A DNA stretch of 18,026 nt from Myxococcales bacterium (GTDB lineage: Bacteria; Myxococcota; Polyangia; HGW-17; SLPX01), in contig SLPX01000330.1 of NCBI GenBank assembly GCA_007131745.1, positions 1-18,026 on the forward strand, in the 5' to 3' direction. Positions 7,230 to 17,800 of this stretch are shown here, in pieces. Numbering within the stretch: position 1 is the first letter of the stretch; every line of letters begins with the position of its first letter. The translations under genes were made by a program, and so were the position numbers. Under the pieces are notes generated by a model. It was not told the origin of the DNA. It did no database searches and saw only the letters and a list, made by a program, of their open reading frames with translations.

Positions 7230-8210
7230 ATGAAGACACCTGAAGTATCGGTATTGATGCCGGCTAAAAACGCGGAGCAATCCATCGGCCGCGCTGTATC
7301 ATCTATTCTGAACGGCACTTTCAGAGATCTCGAACTCATTGTTGTTGATGACGGATCCACCGACTCGACAGCAAAAATTATCTCTGCATGGTCTGATGTT
7401 GATCCGCGGGTTCGTTTTTTCAGGCAAAAACACATGGGGCTCGTTGCGGCTTTGAACCATGGTTTGTCATATGCAAGGGCGAGGTTGATAGCGCGAATGG
7501 ACGCGGATGATGTCTCTCACCCAGACCGCCTTTGTTTCCAGATCGAGCACTTGAGAAATAATCCCGAAACGGATGTTTGTGGTTGCCACGTTGTACTTTG
7601 CCACGAGGGATCCTGCGCAGGTGACATGAAAAGGTACATAGATTGGCAAAACGGCCTTTTAGAGCATGGCGAGATGTATCGGGACAGGTTTGTCGACAGT
7701 GTTTTGACACACGCCACGGCTGTCATTCGCCGCAAAGCTTTGGATGCTGTCGGAGGCTGGCCCGATCCGGATTGGGCCGAGGACGTGGAGTTGTGGTTTC
7801 GCTTGTTCGAAATGGGCGCCGTGTTTTCCAAGGTTGAAAGAGAGCTTTACACCTGGACGATCCATCATAAATCCGCGTCATGGAATGATGTGCGCTACCG
7901 GAAGAGTCGCATGGATGATGCGCGGTTTTATCACTTGATGAAATCGTTTCTAAACCCTGGTGAACCGGTTGAACTTTGGGGCATCGGACGATCTTTACAG
8001 CGATGGGATGATGTATTCCGTCGCGGGGGAGCGTCGGTTGCGAATGTCAGAAATATTGTTCCCGGCAGTGGTATTCAAGATTTGATTCCGAGATCGTCCG
8101 GAACCAAAGCCGTGGCGTTCTTCTCGTCGGATAGAGTGAGAAGATTGATTCGGGAAGCGGCTGCAGAACAAGGTTGGAGAGAGGGTTTGGATCTTATTTT
8201 ATCGGCATAA
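7230..8210 (+). CDS. glycosyltransferase family 2 protein with extra C-terminal domain
   Basis: A 326-residue cytoplasmic-type GT-A glycosyltransferase, predicted to transfer a sugar from a nucleotide-sugar donor to a surface polysaccharide or glycan acceptor. The start VSVLMPAKNAE is typical, DDGSTDS at 40-46 follows D39 for nucleotide binding, the DxD metal site is DAD at 91-93 (ARMDADD), and the likely catalytic acid pair is ED at 184-185 (EDVELW). No membrane segment is seen. Residues about 245-326 form an added domain (ELWGIGRSLQRW, then SSDRVRRLIREAAAEQGWREGLD) resembling a small Rossmann-like module found behind some GT2 enzymes, with its GxGxxG partly eroded. I chose the ATG at 7230 because GGGGG lies 9 bases upstream; a TTG at 7221 is an alternative. 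Acceptor and donor are unknown, and no polysaccharide cluster surrounds it. Confidence 0.9.
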   Translation: MKTPEVSVLMPAKNAEQSIGRAVSSILNGTFRDLELIVVDDGSTDSTAKIISAWSDVDPRVRFFRQKHMGLVAALNHGLSYARARLIARMDADDVSHPDRLCFQIEHLRNNPETDVCGCHVVLCHEGSCAGDMKRYIDWQNGLLEHGEMYRDRFVDSVLTHATAVIRRKALDAVGGWPDPDWAEDVELWFRLFEMGAVFSKVERELYTWTIHHKSASWNDVRYRKSRMDDARFYHLMKSFLNPGEPVELWGIGRSLQRWDDVFRRGGASVANVRNIVPGSGIQDLIPRSSGTKAVAFFSSDRVRRLIREAAAEQGWREGLDLILSA

Positions 8211-8294
8211 TATGAATTTGCGTTTTTGCAATTTACCGGCTTATCCGCCTCAAATGGAATAAGAAAAAATATGTGCTCAATTTTTTTATCAAGG

Positions 8295-8322
8295 TTGTTT
8301 TCGTTTGCATGGAAATTATAAT
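8295..8322 (+). promoter_or_regulatory. predicted sigma70 promoter of the hybrid histidine kinase gene
   Basis: TTGTTT at 8295-8300, a 16-base spacer, then a perfect TATAAT at 8317-8322. Transcription would begin near 8329, about 54 bases before the kinase ATG. The surrounding 8211-8382 gap is strikingly AT-rich with T-tracts, unlike its neighbours. The octamer TTGCAATT occurs at 8226-8233 and again at 8329-8336, at the predicted start site. Confidence 0.5.
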
Positions 8323-8382
8323 CAACACTTGCAATTCTTTTTTTGATGGATTGGAAAAGTTTTAGAAGAGAAATTTTTTGAT

Positions 8383-10389
8383 ATGAAAAAGAGCGATTTT
8401 GTAGAGCAGTCCGGCGATGAATCAGAGAAAAGCAGCAAAGACAGCGAATCTACTGAATTGAAGGATCCTACGGGTGAATTTGATCTTCTGCCGGATCGAA
8501 AGGATTTGTTCCGCAACATATTGGAGACTCCGAATGTGGGTATCGGTCTCACCGATGAAGACGAGAAGTTTGTTTTCGCCAACCCTGCAGGTGAAAGGCT
8601 CTTTGGTGTCGACTCCTTGACGGGGCGCTCCTTGGTGGATTTCATCCCGGCAGATTCGATTTCTTTTGTGAAAACCAAGACCAGGAGACGCAAAGCGGGA
8701 CAACAGGACACTTATGATCTGGAGATAGTTCTTCCTAACGGAAAGAAAAGGTGGCTGTTGGTCAACGCTACCCCCAGGTTTGATGATGAAAAGCATTTCT
8801 TAGGAACCCAGGGTATTTTTTTGGATATCACCGGGCATGTTGAAGCCGAGAAAGCCTATCGCGAAAGCGAGGAGAGATACCGCCGACTTATAGAAGGCAT
8901 TCCCTTTGGAGTGGGACTGGTGCAAGAGGGTTGTTTTGTGTTCGCAAACCGTGCCGCTCTCAGAATGCTTGGGTTTGAAAGTTTCTACGCTCTCAAGGGT
9001 GTCAAGGCGATTGATGTGATACCGGACTACGAAAAGGAAAGAATCCGGACTCTTCTTTCGGGGCTTGCTTCAGGTCGGAAAGAGGGACCAATCGGGTTCA
9101 TGATAAAGGTTGAGAGATCGATTGGTGCGCCATTATCCATTGAAGTTCTTGTAACCGCGGTTCAGCACAGCGGCAAACCGGCTTTGCAAGTCTTCATGGT
9201 AGATGTGACCGAGAAAATGAAGGCCGAAGAGGAAAGGATACGCTTGGAAGAGAGGCTCATAGATGCGGAAAAGATGCAGTCCGTGGGGCGGCTTGCAGGC
9301 GGAGTGGCTCACGATTTCAACAATCTGTTGACCCCCATTCTTGGATATGCCGAAATGGGATTGGTCCGCCTGGGCGAAAATGACCCGATGCGAGATGATT
9401 TGAAGGAGATTCGCGATGCAGCCGAAAAGGCTCGGCTGCTGGTTCAACAACTCCTTGCCTTCGGCGGCAAGCAGAGGATGCGCATGGTACCTTTGGATTG
9501 CGCAACAATCATTGATTCCATAGCGCCCATGCTTCGAAGGGTGATAAGAGAGGATATAGCCATAATCTACAGGCTTTCTCCGGAAAGAAACTCTGTCAGC
9601 GGAGATTCAGCACAGTTGGAACAGGTTCTCGTGCATCTTGCAATCAATGCTCGCGATGCCATGCCCTTCGGAGGGGAATTGGAGATTTCCACCCGCACAT
9701 GCCTATTGGACGAAGCGGACCTGGATGATTTGCCGGAACTTCTTCCCGGAAGGCATGTAGTGATCGATGTGCGTGATACCGGCAGGGGCATGGACCCCGA
9801 AGAAACGGCTCTGATTTTCGAGCCTTTTTACACAACCAAGGCAAAGGGGAAATCAGCTGGATTGGGATTGGCGACCGTGCACGGGATAGTAAAACAACAT
9901 GGAGGGCACATCACGGTTGATTCCAGGCTGGGGGTCGGCAGCACTTTTTCCATTTACCTGCCGCTGATGGAAGCGCCGGGCGAAGAAAAAAATGGAGTTT
10001 TCGCTCATCAAAATGTCAAGGTGGAAGGAAAAACCGTGCTCCTGGTCGAGGATTCCGGCCCCGTGCGAAGGCAGGTTTCAGCTTTTTTGCTGCGCAAGGG
10101 AATGATCGTCAGGGCTGCCGCCGGTCCGGTGGAGGCGCTTCGTATAGCAGAAGAAGAACAACGGATTGACTTGTTGATCACCGATGTAGTCATGCCGGGT
10201 ATGAGCGGTGAGGAATTGTACGTGAAACTGAAAAATTCTTTATCCGACCTTCCGGTCATTTTTATTTCAGGATATTCGGAGGACTCGATTTTTGGAGACG
10301 TGGAAGAAATCGGGTTGTTCCTTGCAAAACCCTTTACGATGGATGCTCTTTTAGAACACGTGAAAAGAGCGCTATCGCTCGAATCCTGA
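8383..10389 (+). CDS. PAS-PAS hybrid sensor histidine kinase with C-terminal receiver domain
   Basis: A 668-residue soluble signalling protein with no signal peptide or membrane segment. Residues 1-35 are a charged, Ser/Glu/Lys-rich tail. PAS 1 spans about 45-160 (NVGIGLTDEDEKFVFAN) and PAS 2 about 165-285 (IPFGVGLVQEGCFVFAN). A short coiled linker leads to the HisKA domain, with phospho-acceptor H310 in GGVAHDFNNLL. The HATPase domain has an N-box (HLAINARDAM), G1 (DVRDTGRGMD), an F-box (FEPFYTTK) and G2 (GLGLATVHGIVKQHGG). The receiver occupies about 548-668, with acidic VEDSG, phospho-acceptor D601 in LLITDVVMPGMSG and the lysine of LAKPF. All catalytic residues are present. It senses an unknown cytoplasmic cue and can pass phosphate to its own receiver; no response regulator or HPt gene lies next to it. 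It is read from its own promoter in an AT-rich gap, with a weak GAAGAG ribosome site. Confidence 0.95.
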   Translation: MKKSDFVEQSGDESEKSSKDSESTELKDPTGEFDLLPDRKDLFRNILETPNVGIGLTDEDEKFVFANPAGERLFGVDSLTGRSLVDFIPADSISFVKTKTRRRKAGQQDTYDLEIVLPNGKKRWLLVNATPRFDDEKHFLGTQGIFLDITGHVEAEKAYRESEERYRRLIEGIPFGVGLVQEGCFVFANRAALRMLGFESFYALKGVKAIDVIPDYEKERIRTLLSGLASGRKEGPIGFMIKVERSIGAPLSIEVLVTAVQHSGKPALQVFMVDVTEKMKAEEERIRLEERLIDAEKMQSVGRLAGGVAHDFNNLLTPILGYAEMGLVRLGENDPMRDDLKEIRDAAEKARLLVQQLLAFGGKQRMRMVPLDCATIIDSIAPMLRRVIREDIAIIYRLSPERNSVSGDSAQLEQVLVHLAINARDAMPFGGELEISTRTCLLDEADLDDLPELLPGRHVVIDVRDTGRGMDPEETALIFEPFYTTKAKGKSAGLGLATVHGIVKQHGGHITVDSRLGVGSTFSIYLPLMEAPGEEKNGVFAHQNVKVEGKTVLLVEDSGPVRRQVSAFLLRKGMIVRAAAGPVEALRIAEEEQRIDLLITDVVMPGMSGEELYVKLKNSLSDLPVIFISGYSEDSIFGDVEEIGLFLAKPFTMDALLEHVKRALSLES

Positions 10390-10432
10390 AACACACCATC
10401 TGCTTTATTCTTCATTTCGGACCTGCCGGAGG

Positions 10433-11662
10433 TTATGGACACGTCTTTGTGTTTGAACTCGTGTACAACCTGGCCCACCCGTCGGTGAAATGATCGTCGC
10501 ACCAATCCGGCACATAGGTTTCACCCTGAAAATACCTGAAAACCGAGATGTCGCCTGAGTATCCGCAGTGCAATTCATTATTACGGAATTCGTTTTCCCA
10601 TGAGGGGCACTCTCCTCCCTCTTTGGTGCAGTTCGGGTTTGCGCTCATGTCGCACCACCAGTCGGAAATGAACGCGGAGGAGCCTGCATCGGTAAAAACA
10701 TTTCCTCTGAAATCGTTGAAGTTGGAGTAATCACGAACCCTGATGGGATCGCCGGATACGGTCTGAAAACGATTGTTGTGTATGTCGTTCCACCTGCTTC
10801 CGTGCGCCAGGTAGACTGAATGCATGAGACCCGCCTGGGAGGGGATGTTTTCATTCTTCACAAAATGGTTGTTGGTGATTGTGTTTTCTATGGAGTTTAC
10901 AAGGTCCACCGCGCCGTAGCCGGGATTTCCCGGAGATGCCAGATTTCCGATGTCGTAGAAATAACAACCGAATACCCGGTTCGAGCCGTTCCACCCGGTG
11001 TCAAAGTTGTTTCGGTTTCCCAAAAAGTGCAGGGCGTATTGCTGATAGCGCTCGAACCTCAGGTAGATGAATTCCATGTTCGTGGGTTGGCCGTCGGTGA
11101 CATGCAGCCTGAACATGTATGGCGCCCCCTGTCCGTCGAAAACCGGTCTGCCGGCGATCGAGTCGATGCCGCCCCCGTGATAATCAATCGGCATGAATTT
11201 TATCGATCGCGATGGATTGTAGTACGTCCAGATAATCGTGTGTCCCGAGTAGGTTCCTTGTTCAATACGGACTTCGACATCTTGGTCCGGAGTTTGAGAA
11301 GAAAGGATCTCGTGTACTCTTTGGAGTGTGGCGACCGCGGTGGACGGAGTCAGACCGTCGAGACTGTCGTCTCCGGTAGTAGTCATGTAGACCACGTAAG
11401 GTGTTTCAACTTCCGCGTCCAGGTCGACGGTTCCATCATCGTGGATCGGGCTTCCGTCATCGTGGAACAGGTCACGGTCTTGTATCATTCCATCGGTTAG
11501 AGGGCCGTCAGTGTCCACGACCGCATCCACGGCGGCGTCCTCGAGATCAATATCTTCGCCGCGTTTCGAGCATCCTGGTCCGGCTGCGAAAAACAATCCA
11601 ATAACCGTCCAAATCAGGACGAACCTCATGCCGCCACGTTTATTCGATTTGTGTTCGTCCAT
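10433..11662 (-). CDS. beta-helix (pectate-lyase-like) lipoprotein with Asp-rich linker
   Basis: A 409-residue predicted exported protein. Residues 1-31 look like a lipoprotein signal: KSNKR, a hydrophobic core and C31 in AAGPGC. The -3 to -1 residues (GPG) fit the lipobox poorly, so lipidation is not certain. Residues about 35-80 are a low-complexity acidic linker with repeated DD and DxD, as in many deltaproteobacterial surface lipoproteins. The YMTTTGDDSLDGLTPSTAVA motif, then a series of N-rich turns (ENTITNNHFVKN, WNDIHNNRFQT, FNDFRGNVFTD, WENEFRNNELHC), indicate a right-handed parallel beta-helix; cysteines near the end may form disulfides. Such folds bind or cleave polysaccharides, but no catalytic set is identifiable. 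The start is uncertain: AAAGGAG sits 15 bases before the ATG at 11662, while ATGs at 11713 and 11710 follow a weaker GAGAAG but give an unusually long n-region. It is divergent from the macroglobulin gene. Confidence 0.78.
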   Translation of the reverse strand: MDEHKSNKRGGMRFVLIWTVIGLFFAAGPGCSKRGEDIDLEDAAVDAVVDTDGPLTDGMIQDRDLFHDDGSPIHDDGTVDLDAEVETPYVVYMTTTGDDSLDGLTPSTAVATLQRVHEILSSQTPDQDVEVRIEQGTYSGHTIIWTYYNPSRSIKFMPIDYHGGGIDSIAGRPVFDGQGAPYMFRLHVTDGQPTNMEFIYLRFERYQQYALHFLGNRNNFDTGWNGSNRVFGCYFYDIGNLASPGNPGYGAVDLVNSIENTITNNHFVKNENIPSQAGLMHSVYLAHGSRWNDIHNNRFQTVSGDPIRVRDYSNFNDFRGNVFTDAGSSAFISDWWCDMSANPNCTKEGGECPSWENEFRNNELHCGYSGDISVFRYFQGETYVPDWCDDHFTDGWARLYTSSNTKTCP

Positions 11663-11812
11663 GATTGATTGATATCGCTCCTTTTGTACACTCACTCTGT
11701 TGTTTTTCATCATGTCTTCTCATTTTCTGGCTCAAGAATACCACATCATTGTTTTGTTTGATGGCAAAATTGACGGAACTTTTGTACGGTTTGTTTGTCA
11801 AATAGTATTGCT

Positions 11813-11830
11813 CATCGATTGCATTCGATG
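11813..11830. promoter_or_regulatory. 18-bp near-perfect dyad, candidate operator
   Basis: CATCGA-TTGCAT-TCGATG is symmetric at 16 of 18 positions, with a TGCA centre; only the T-T pair flanking the centre breaks symmetry. It lies 57 bases before the macroglobulin ATG, inside the divergent intergenic region. Its size and symmetry fit the binding site of a dimeric regulator; it could also form a short hairpin in the leader. Function is inferred only from symmetry and position. Confidence 0.35.
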
Positions 11831-11875
11831 AAGATAGCTTGTTTTCGGTCCGTAAAAACGTTTTTCAAGACGCTG

Positions 11876-11882
11876 AAAGGAA
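11876..11882 (+). promoter_or_regulatory. Shine-Dalgarno deciding the macroglobulin start
   Basis: AAAGGAA sits 5 bases before the ATG at 11888. It selects that codon over in-frame upstream starts (TTG 11795, ATG 11828), and the resulting N-terminus is a compact lipoprotein signal. Confidence 0.65.
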
Positions 11883-11887
11883 CTGTA

Positions 11888-14800
11888 ATGAATACCTTAA
11901 AAAAGGGGTTTGAGCGCATATCTGTATCCTTGCTTCTTGGACTGTTTTCCCTCTCGATGTTTACGTGTACGAGGTCGGGACGATCGGGCAGGCAGGAAGA
12001 CCTTCTGCCTGATGATTTTCCGAAACCTGACTCAAGGTCGCCGAATCTTGCAACGGGTGAAACGTGGGGCCGGGAATTTGATCTTTTCGGGGAAGAAATT
12101 CCGGAACCCGGGGATTATCCTTTACAGGTCATACATCATTCACCCGAGCGACACGTAGCTGGGGCTTCCGCGGTCTTGGTGACTTTCAGCCAACCAATGA
12201 TCCGTCTTGGCAAGGTGAAAGATTATAATGAGGATCCTTCCCGTTATCCCATCAGGATCCAACCTCCGGTCGAAGGGAATTACCGCTGGGTTGCCGGGGA
12301 TACGTTGAAGGTCGAGTTGAAAAAACCTTTCAAGAATGCTCACGAGTATAAGGTCACAATTCCGGCCGGGACTTCTTCGCTCACCGGCGCTCGGTTGAAA
12401 GAGGGATTTTCATGGAGTTTCCAGACTCCGAGGCCGGAACTGAGGTGGGTGAGGGTTCTGCCTGAAGATGAGATCCGCGCGGACAGGATCCGTCCCGGGG
12501 ATCGTTTCGAGGTTTTTTTCAACATGACCATGGATCCTGAGTCCATCAAAAACCACGTGGTTCTGGAGGAAAACAATAAGCCGATTCCATACAGTGTGGA
12601 AGTCCAAAAGGCGGAGCGGGGGAGGCCGGCGAATGGGTCATTTGTTTTGATCCCGAAACGGCCTTTGAAAAAGTCGGCCCAGGTCATGGTAAAGGCTTAT
12701 AAGGGCATGATTTCTCCGGAAGGTCCGCTGGGTTCCGACCGGCAATACGCAAGAAGCTATAATGTTTACGGTCCCCTGTCGGTTTCAATGAGTTGCGATG
12801 GTACTGATTTAAAGAACCGCGGAACCTGCTATCCGATGAACAACGAGTACCACAGGGGAATCGTTCTTGAATTCACCGAACCCGTGACGCTTGACCAGGT
12901 CGTGAAAAACATCCGGTTTGAACCCCAGGTAAAGTATCTTCGCAAGAAACTTCACACCTATGAAAACGAGTGTGGCCACATGTCGGATAATCCGTGTGCC
13001 ATGAGGTGGGAATTGAGGGGCGCTTTGGAAGCGCGAAGAAACTACCGGATTTCGGCCCAAAACAGCATAAGGGACATCTTTGGACAGAGGCTTGCAAAAC
13101 CATTCAGCCTGGCCTTCAAGACCACTGATTATCCACCCGGGATTTTTACGCCCAGGGAAGAAGAGGGTTTCCGCGAGCATTGGCATCCCTATCGGATTTC
13201 CACTGTAAATACCCGAACCGTTGAGATCCGGAGACAATCCTTTCAGGGAGAATCTTTGATAAGGTTTCTTGTCTGCGTGCGAACAAACAGGAGCGATTGG
13301 CCGAACAGATGCTGGAACCCGCCCGAAAAACCCGAAGCCGTTTTGAAGACCGGGGGAAAAAGGAAAAACGCAATCACGCAACACACGGTCGATCTGTTGC
13401 AGGGAATAAATGCTCTACAGCTTTCAAGTCCTGAAGTGGTGGAAGAGGACGGCGAAAAGGTTCCTTTTTTCCGCCTGGCGATACGCACAAACCTGGGGAT
13501 CCATGGGAGGTTATCGCCATACGGCCTGGTTGCTTGGATAACGACCCTGGAAAACGGCGACGCTGTGAATGACGCACTCGTAACCGTGTTCGATGAAAAC
13601 GGCGAAAAGCTGGCGGAAAAACACACTGATCAAAACGGCCTGGTTGAATTTCATGACGACAGGAAGTTGACCTCGCTGACCGCATCAGAAAAGCTCGACC
13701 TGCTCTATGTTCACGTCCAAAAGGGAAACGACGAAGCTTACCTGGGCATTCACAAAAGCCCGAGACGGTGGGGGCATTGGTCGCATTATTCCGGGAGAAG
13801 TACCGAACCGTTTCGTTATTGCAACCGTCACGATTGCCCGGAGGCGCTCAACCCCGACTTCGACCGCTATCAGCCGAACGAGTGTTACCTGGGTTGCAGC
13901 CGGGAATGGCGTGGAATCAGACCCAGGCTGGTTGGGTATGTTGCTTCAGAACGAGGCATCTATCGGCCGGGTCACAACATACATGTTCACGGGGCCATAC
14001 GGGAATTCAGGGAATCAGCGGGAACCCCCTTTGCCGGAAAAGCTGTGACCGTCGAATTGACAGGGCCTGACGGAGCGGTCGTCCAGTCCATCGAAGCGCG
14101 GACCGGCAAGTTGGGCGTGTTCATGAGTGAATTCAGGATCCCGGCTCAAACCCGTCTGGGACACCATCAACTGCGGCTCAAGTACGGCGAGGAGATCCTC
14201 GATTTTCATAATCTGCGGGTCGAGGAATACCGCGCTCCACAGTTCGAGGTTTTGATGAGCATGACCCCGGATAGGATCACTCGGCGGAAGGAATTATTGA
14301 TCAAGGCCGGGGCAAGGTATTTCTTCGGAGGCTCGCTGGGCGGAGCTGCATACAGGCTGAGCGTAACCCGAACTCCTACGACCATACATCCGATGGAATT
14401 CAGAGGGTTTTTCGCGGGGAGCGCTTTCCACATGTCGCCCGCTGAACGCACGAAGACTTGGTTTCGGAAAGAAGGCGTACTGTCGAACAAGGGTGCCATG
14501 ACCGAACGACTGGATCTTTCGGAACACCTCGAGACGCATTTCCCCTGGCCTGCATACCATACTGCTGAACTGGAAGTGACTTGTTCGGCCCAGCGAAGCG
14601 TGGCCGCCAGAAAAAGTTCTTATCAAAGCCCGGGGAGGTTTTATCCGGCCGTGCGCACGGTTCCCGGGGAAAAGAACCGGGTCCGCCGGAAAATCCTGGT
14701 GCTTGAAAGACTCGGCAAAACATGGACGGCAAGGGGAGGCCGGGTGGTAGATGCAAAGGTCTATTCAGAAGATGGTTTCACGGCCGGAACTCCGGGCCGG

Positions 14801-17800
14801 GTTTTGTGGGAAAGGAAGCTTACGGTTCCGGAGGGCGGGAGCGTGCTGAATATCCCATGGCCGCGTGACTACAAGGGCTACTCGCTTTTATTGGTTTTGT
14901 CGGTTAGAGACGAAAAAGGACGGGAGGTGCGAACCGCGGACAGAGTGTATCGCCCTGACGAATGGACTCGGAAATGGCTGAAAGACGAAGAGGCGCGGAA
15001 AAAGAAACAAGCTCAACTCACGATCGAAACCGACAAGGAAGAATACCTGCCCGGAGACACGGCTGTTGTCACCGTCACCCGCCGTGATATCAGCGGTGAA
15101 GCCATGCTCTTCGTGGAAAGGGAAAAGGTTTTCAGTTCGCATCAGCTGAGATTCGACAGTGCAGGCCGGGCTGTTGTACAAATACCGGTCGGAACCTGGA
15201 TGGCGGGCCGAGTGGGTCTTCGCGCGCTTGCCGTGCGGGCTCGGGATGAACTGAGAGGCGAACACGGGCCCCTTGTTTCCACGATGAAAGATCTCAGGAT
15301 TTCGCCCAAACCCTTTACTCTTCATGTTTTGCTGGAAACCGACAAGAAGCAATATCGACCCAGGGAAAAGGTGACGGTGAACATAAGCGTTACCGATGGA
15401 CTCAAGAGGCAGAGGGAATCGCAGGTTGTCGTCATGGCGGTTGATGAATCGGTTTTGAGGCTCACCGGCTATGGACTCTCAAATCCATTGTGGAAACTTC
15501 TTCATACCCCTGCCGACCAGGTTGCCGCGGATGACCTCAGAAGATACCTCGCACGGCTGGGAATTCTTGAGGTTCATCGCGACTACGTGGAACTCTCCAG
15601 CCGCGGATTCGGCTTGTCGGGAGGAGGGGTGGGGGGAGGAGGAGGCCTGGGAGGCGCGGGGAGAGCATCTGCTGCAATGGGCGTGGTCGCGGAGAGCGCC
15701 GGGGATTCCGCGCGTCGCAGAGAGACCCGAAGACTCTTTGAGACGACGCCCTGGCACACGACCCTGGTGACGGATAGCGAGGGCAAGGCCCAAGCCTCTT
15801 TCACCTTGCCCGACAATCTAACGGACTACCGGTTGATGGCCTTCGCTCTGGATAATGAGCGGAGTTCGGGCACCGGGTCCTCCAACTTCAAGGTGGACCT
15901 GCCCTTGTTGACAATGCCTTCCATGCCGAGATTCGCGCGTGAAGGCGATGAGTTTTCCGGCGGCGTCACCGTGTTCAACAGCGGCTTAAAGGACGGAAAC
16001 GCGGTTGTGCGCGCAAGGCTTAGGGGAAAAACCCTGGAACTTGCCGGTGCAGAGGAAAAAACCGTTTCATTGGTGAGGGGCAGAGACGTGAGGGTGGAAT
16101 TCCCGTTCAAGGCGCTCAGCGCTGGAGAAGCAATCGTGGAGTTCGATGTCGAGATGGGTGGGGTACGGGACAGCGCTCAAACCAGGTTTCAGGTGCAAAG
16201 GGCGACGTTCACCGAAGCCGCGTCCGTATCCGGCCGCACCGAGACGGCCGTGTTGCAGGGCATGGAAAAACTTTCGGATTTGCGTCCTGATTACGGAGGG
16301 CTTGAAATTCAGACTTCTTCCACCGCGCTCGTGGGCATCGAAGACGGAATGGAGCAACTCATCGACTACCCCTACGGATGCCTTGAGCAGCAGAGTTCCC
16401 GCTTGCTTCCCCTTGTTGCAATGGCGGTCATGGGAGATCGTTTCAACCTGGATCTTGGAAAAGATCTTGTTCCCAGGATACGGGAAACCGCGGCCGCGAT
16501 TTTGGCCATGCAACGAAGCGACGGGGGATTCGGTTACTGGCCGTCCAGTACCAGGAGTTCTCCGTGGGCCACAGCTTATGCTTTGATAGTGATGAAGCGT
16601 CTGGAACTCGCGGACAAGGTCGCCGGCCGGGTGATTTCTCCGGTATCTTTAAGGAAAGCCGTAATTTACCTGTCCCGGATCAGTGAAAACACAGCTTTTT
16701 TAGGCCCGTACTGGTGGTCGTATGAAACCTTCATTCTCTACGCCCTGAGCTTGCATCTTGAACACGCGCCGGGTGCAAACATTACCGGCCGGGTCTTGAA
16801 GCGCTTTGAAGATCGCCGCGAGCAGCCCCTTTTCGCCCGCGCGATGCTTCTTGCTACTATGGCGCAACTTCTCCGACGGGACGGACAGGTCATTGAGACT
16901 CAGCGCGCCCAATTCATGGAAGCCAAGAAAGTCCTCACCCGGGAGATTTCAGACAGCCTCAGGGTGGACGGAACCTGGGCTCACGCGGAGGAACAGCTTC
17001 ACAGGGGCTACCAGGTGATGATGCACTCAAACGACAGAACCACCGCCATGGTTCTCTTGTCCCTTCTTGAGGCCGAACCCGCGCATCCCATGATTCCCCG
17101 TCTTGTTGCATGGTTTTTGCAGGGAAGACAGACCGCGAGATTCCGCAACACCCAGGAAGCGGCTTGGGCGTTGATGGCGCTGTGGGATTACGCTCGAATC
17201 ATTGAAAAAGATGTTCCGGACTTTGAAGCCGGCGTATGGATGGGCGGCAAGCGAATCCTGAGCGCCAGGTTTTCCGGGCGGTCTCTCCAACCCAGAGATG
17301 AAAGGATTCCGATGGAACAGCTTTTGGCCGTTGCCGGCCGGACAGCGCAGGACATGGTGATAGCCAAGAGGGGAACGGGAATCCTGTATTACGTCGCCCG
17401 CCTCCGCTACGCGCGAACCCGGCTGCCTGAAACATCCAGGAACCACGGTTTCGAAGTGAGAAGAACCTTCCAGATCATGGATCCCGCGGGAAAACCAATC
17501 TCAAATCGCAGAAAACCCAGGTTCGGTGACACCGTGCTCGTAACCATTGAAGTGGACGCCAAGGAAGCAAGGCGCTACGTGGTGGTCGAGGATCCACTTC
17601 CCGCCGGACTCGAAGCGCTCGATACGACCCTTGCCACGGCGAGCCGTACATTCGGCGCCCGGTCGATATGGGACGGCATGTCCTATTTCGACCACAGGGA
17701 ATTGCGGGACGACCGAGTCACGTTTTTCAGGGATCACATGCAACCCGGCACCCACAGGTACAGCTACCTCGCCCGGGTGACCTCTTCCGGCGACTTCATA

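Noticed and set aside
11795..11887. Extended N-terminus of the macroglobulin from upstream TTG or ATG codons
   Set aside because: It would place 31 extra residues before a normal lipoprotein signal, and the downstream ATG has a well-spaced AAAGGAA site.
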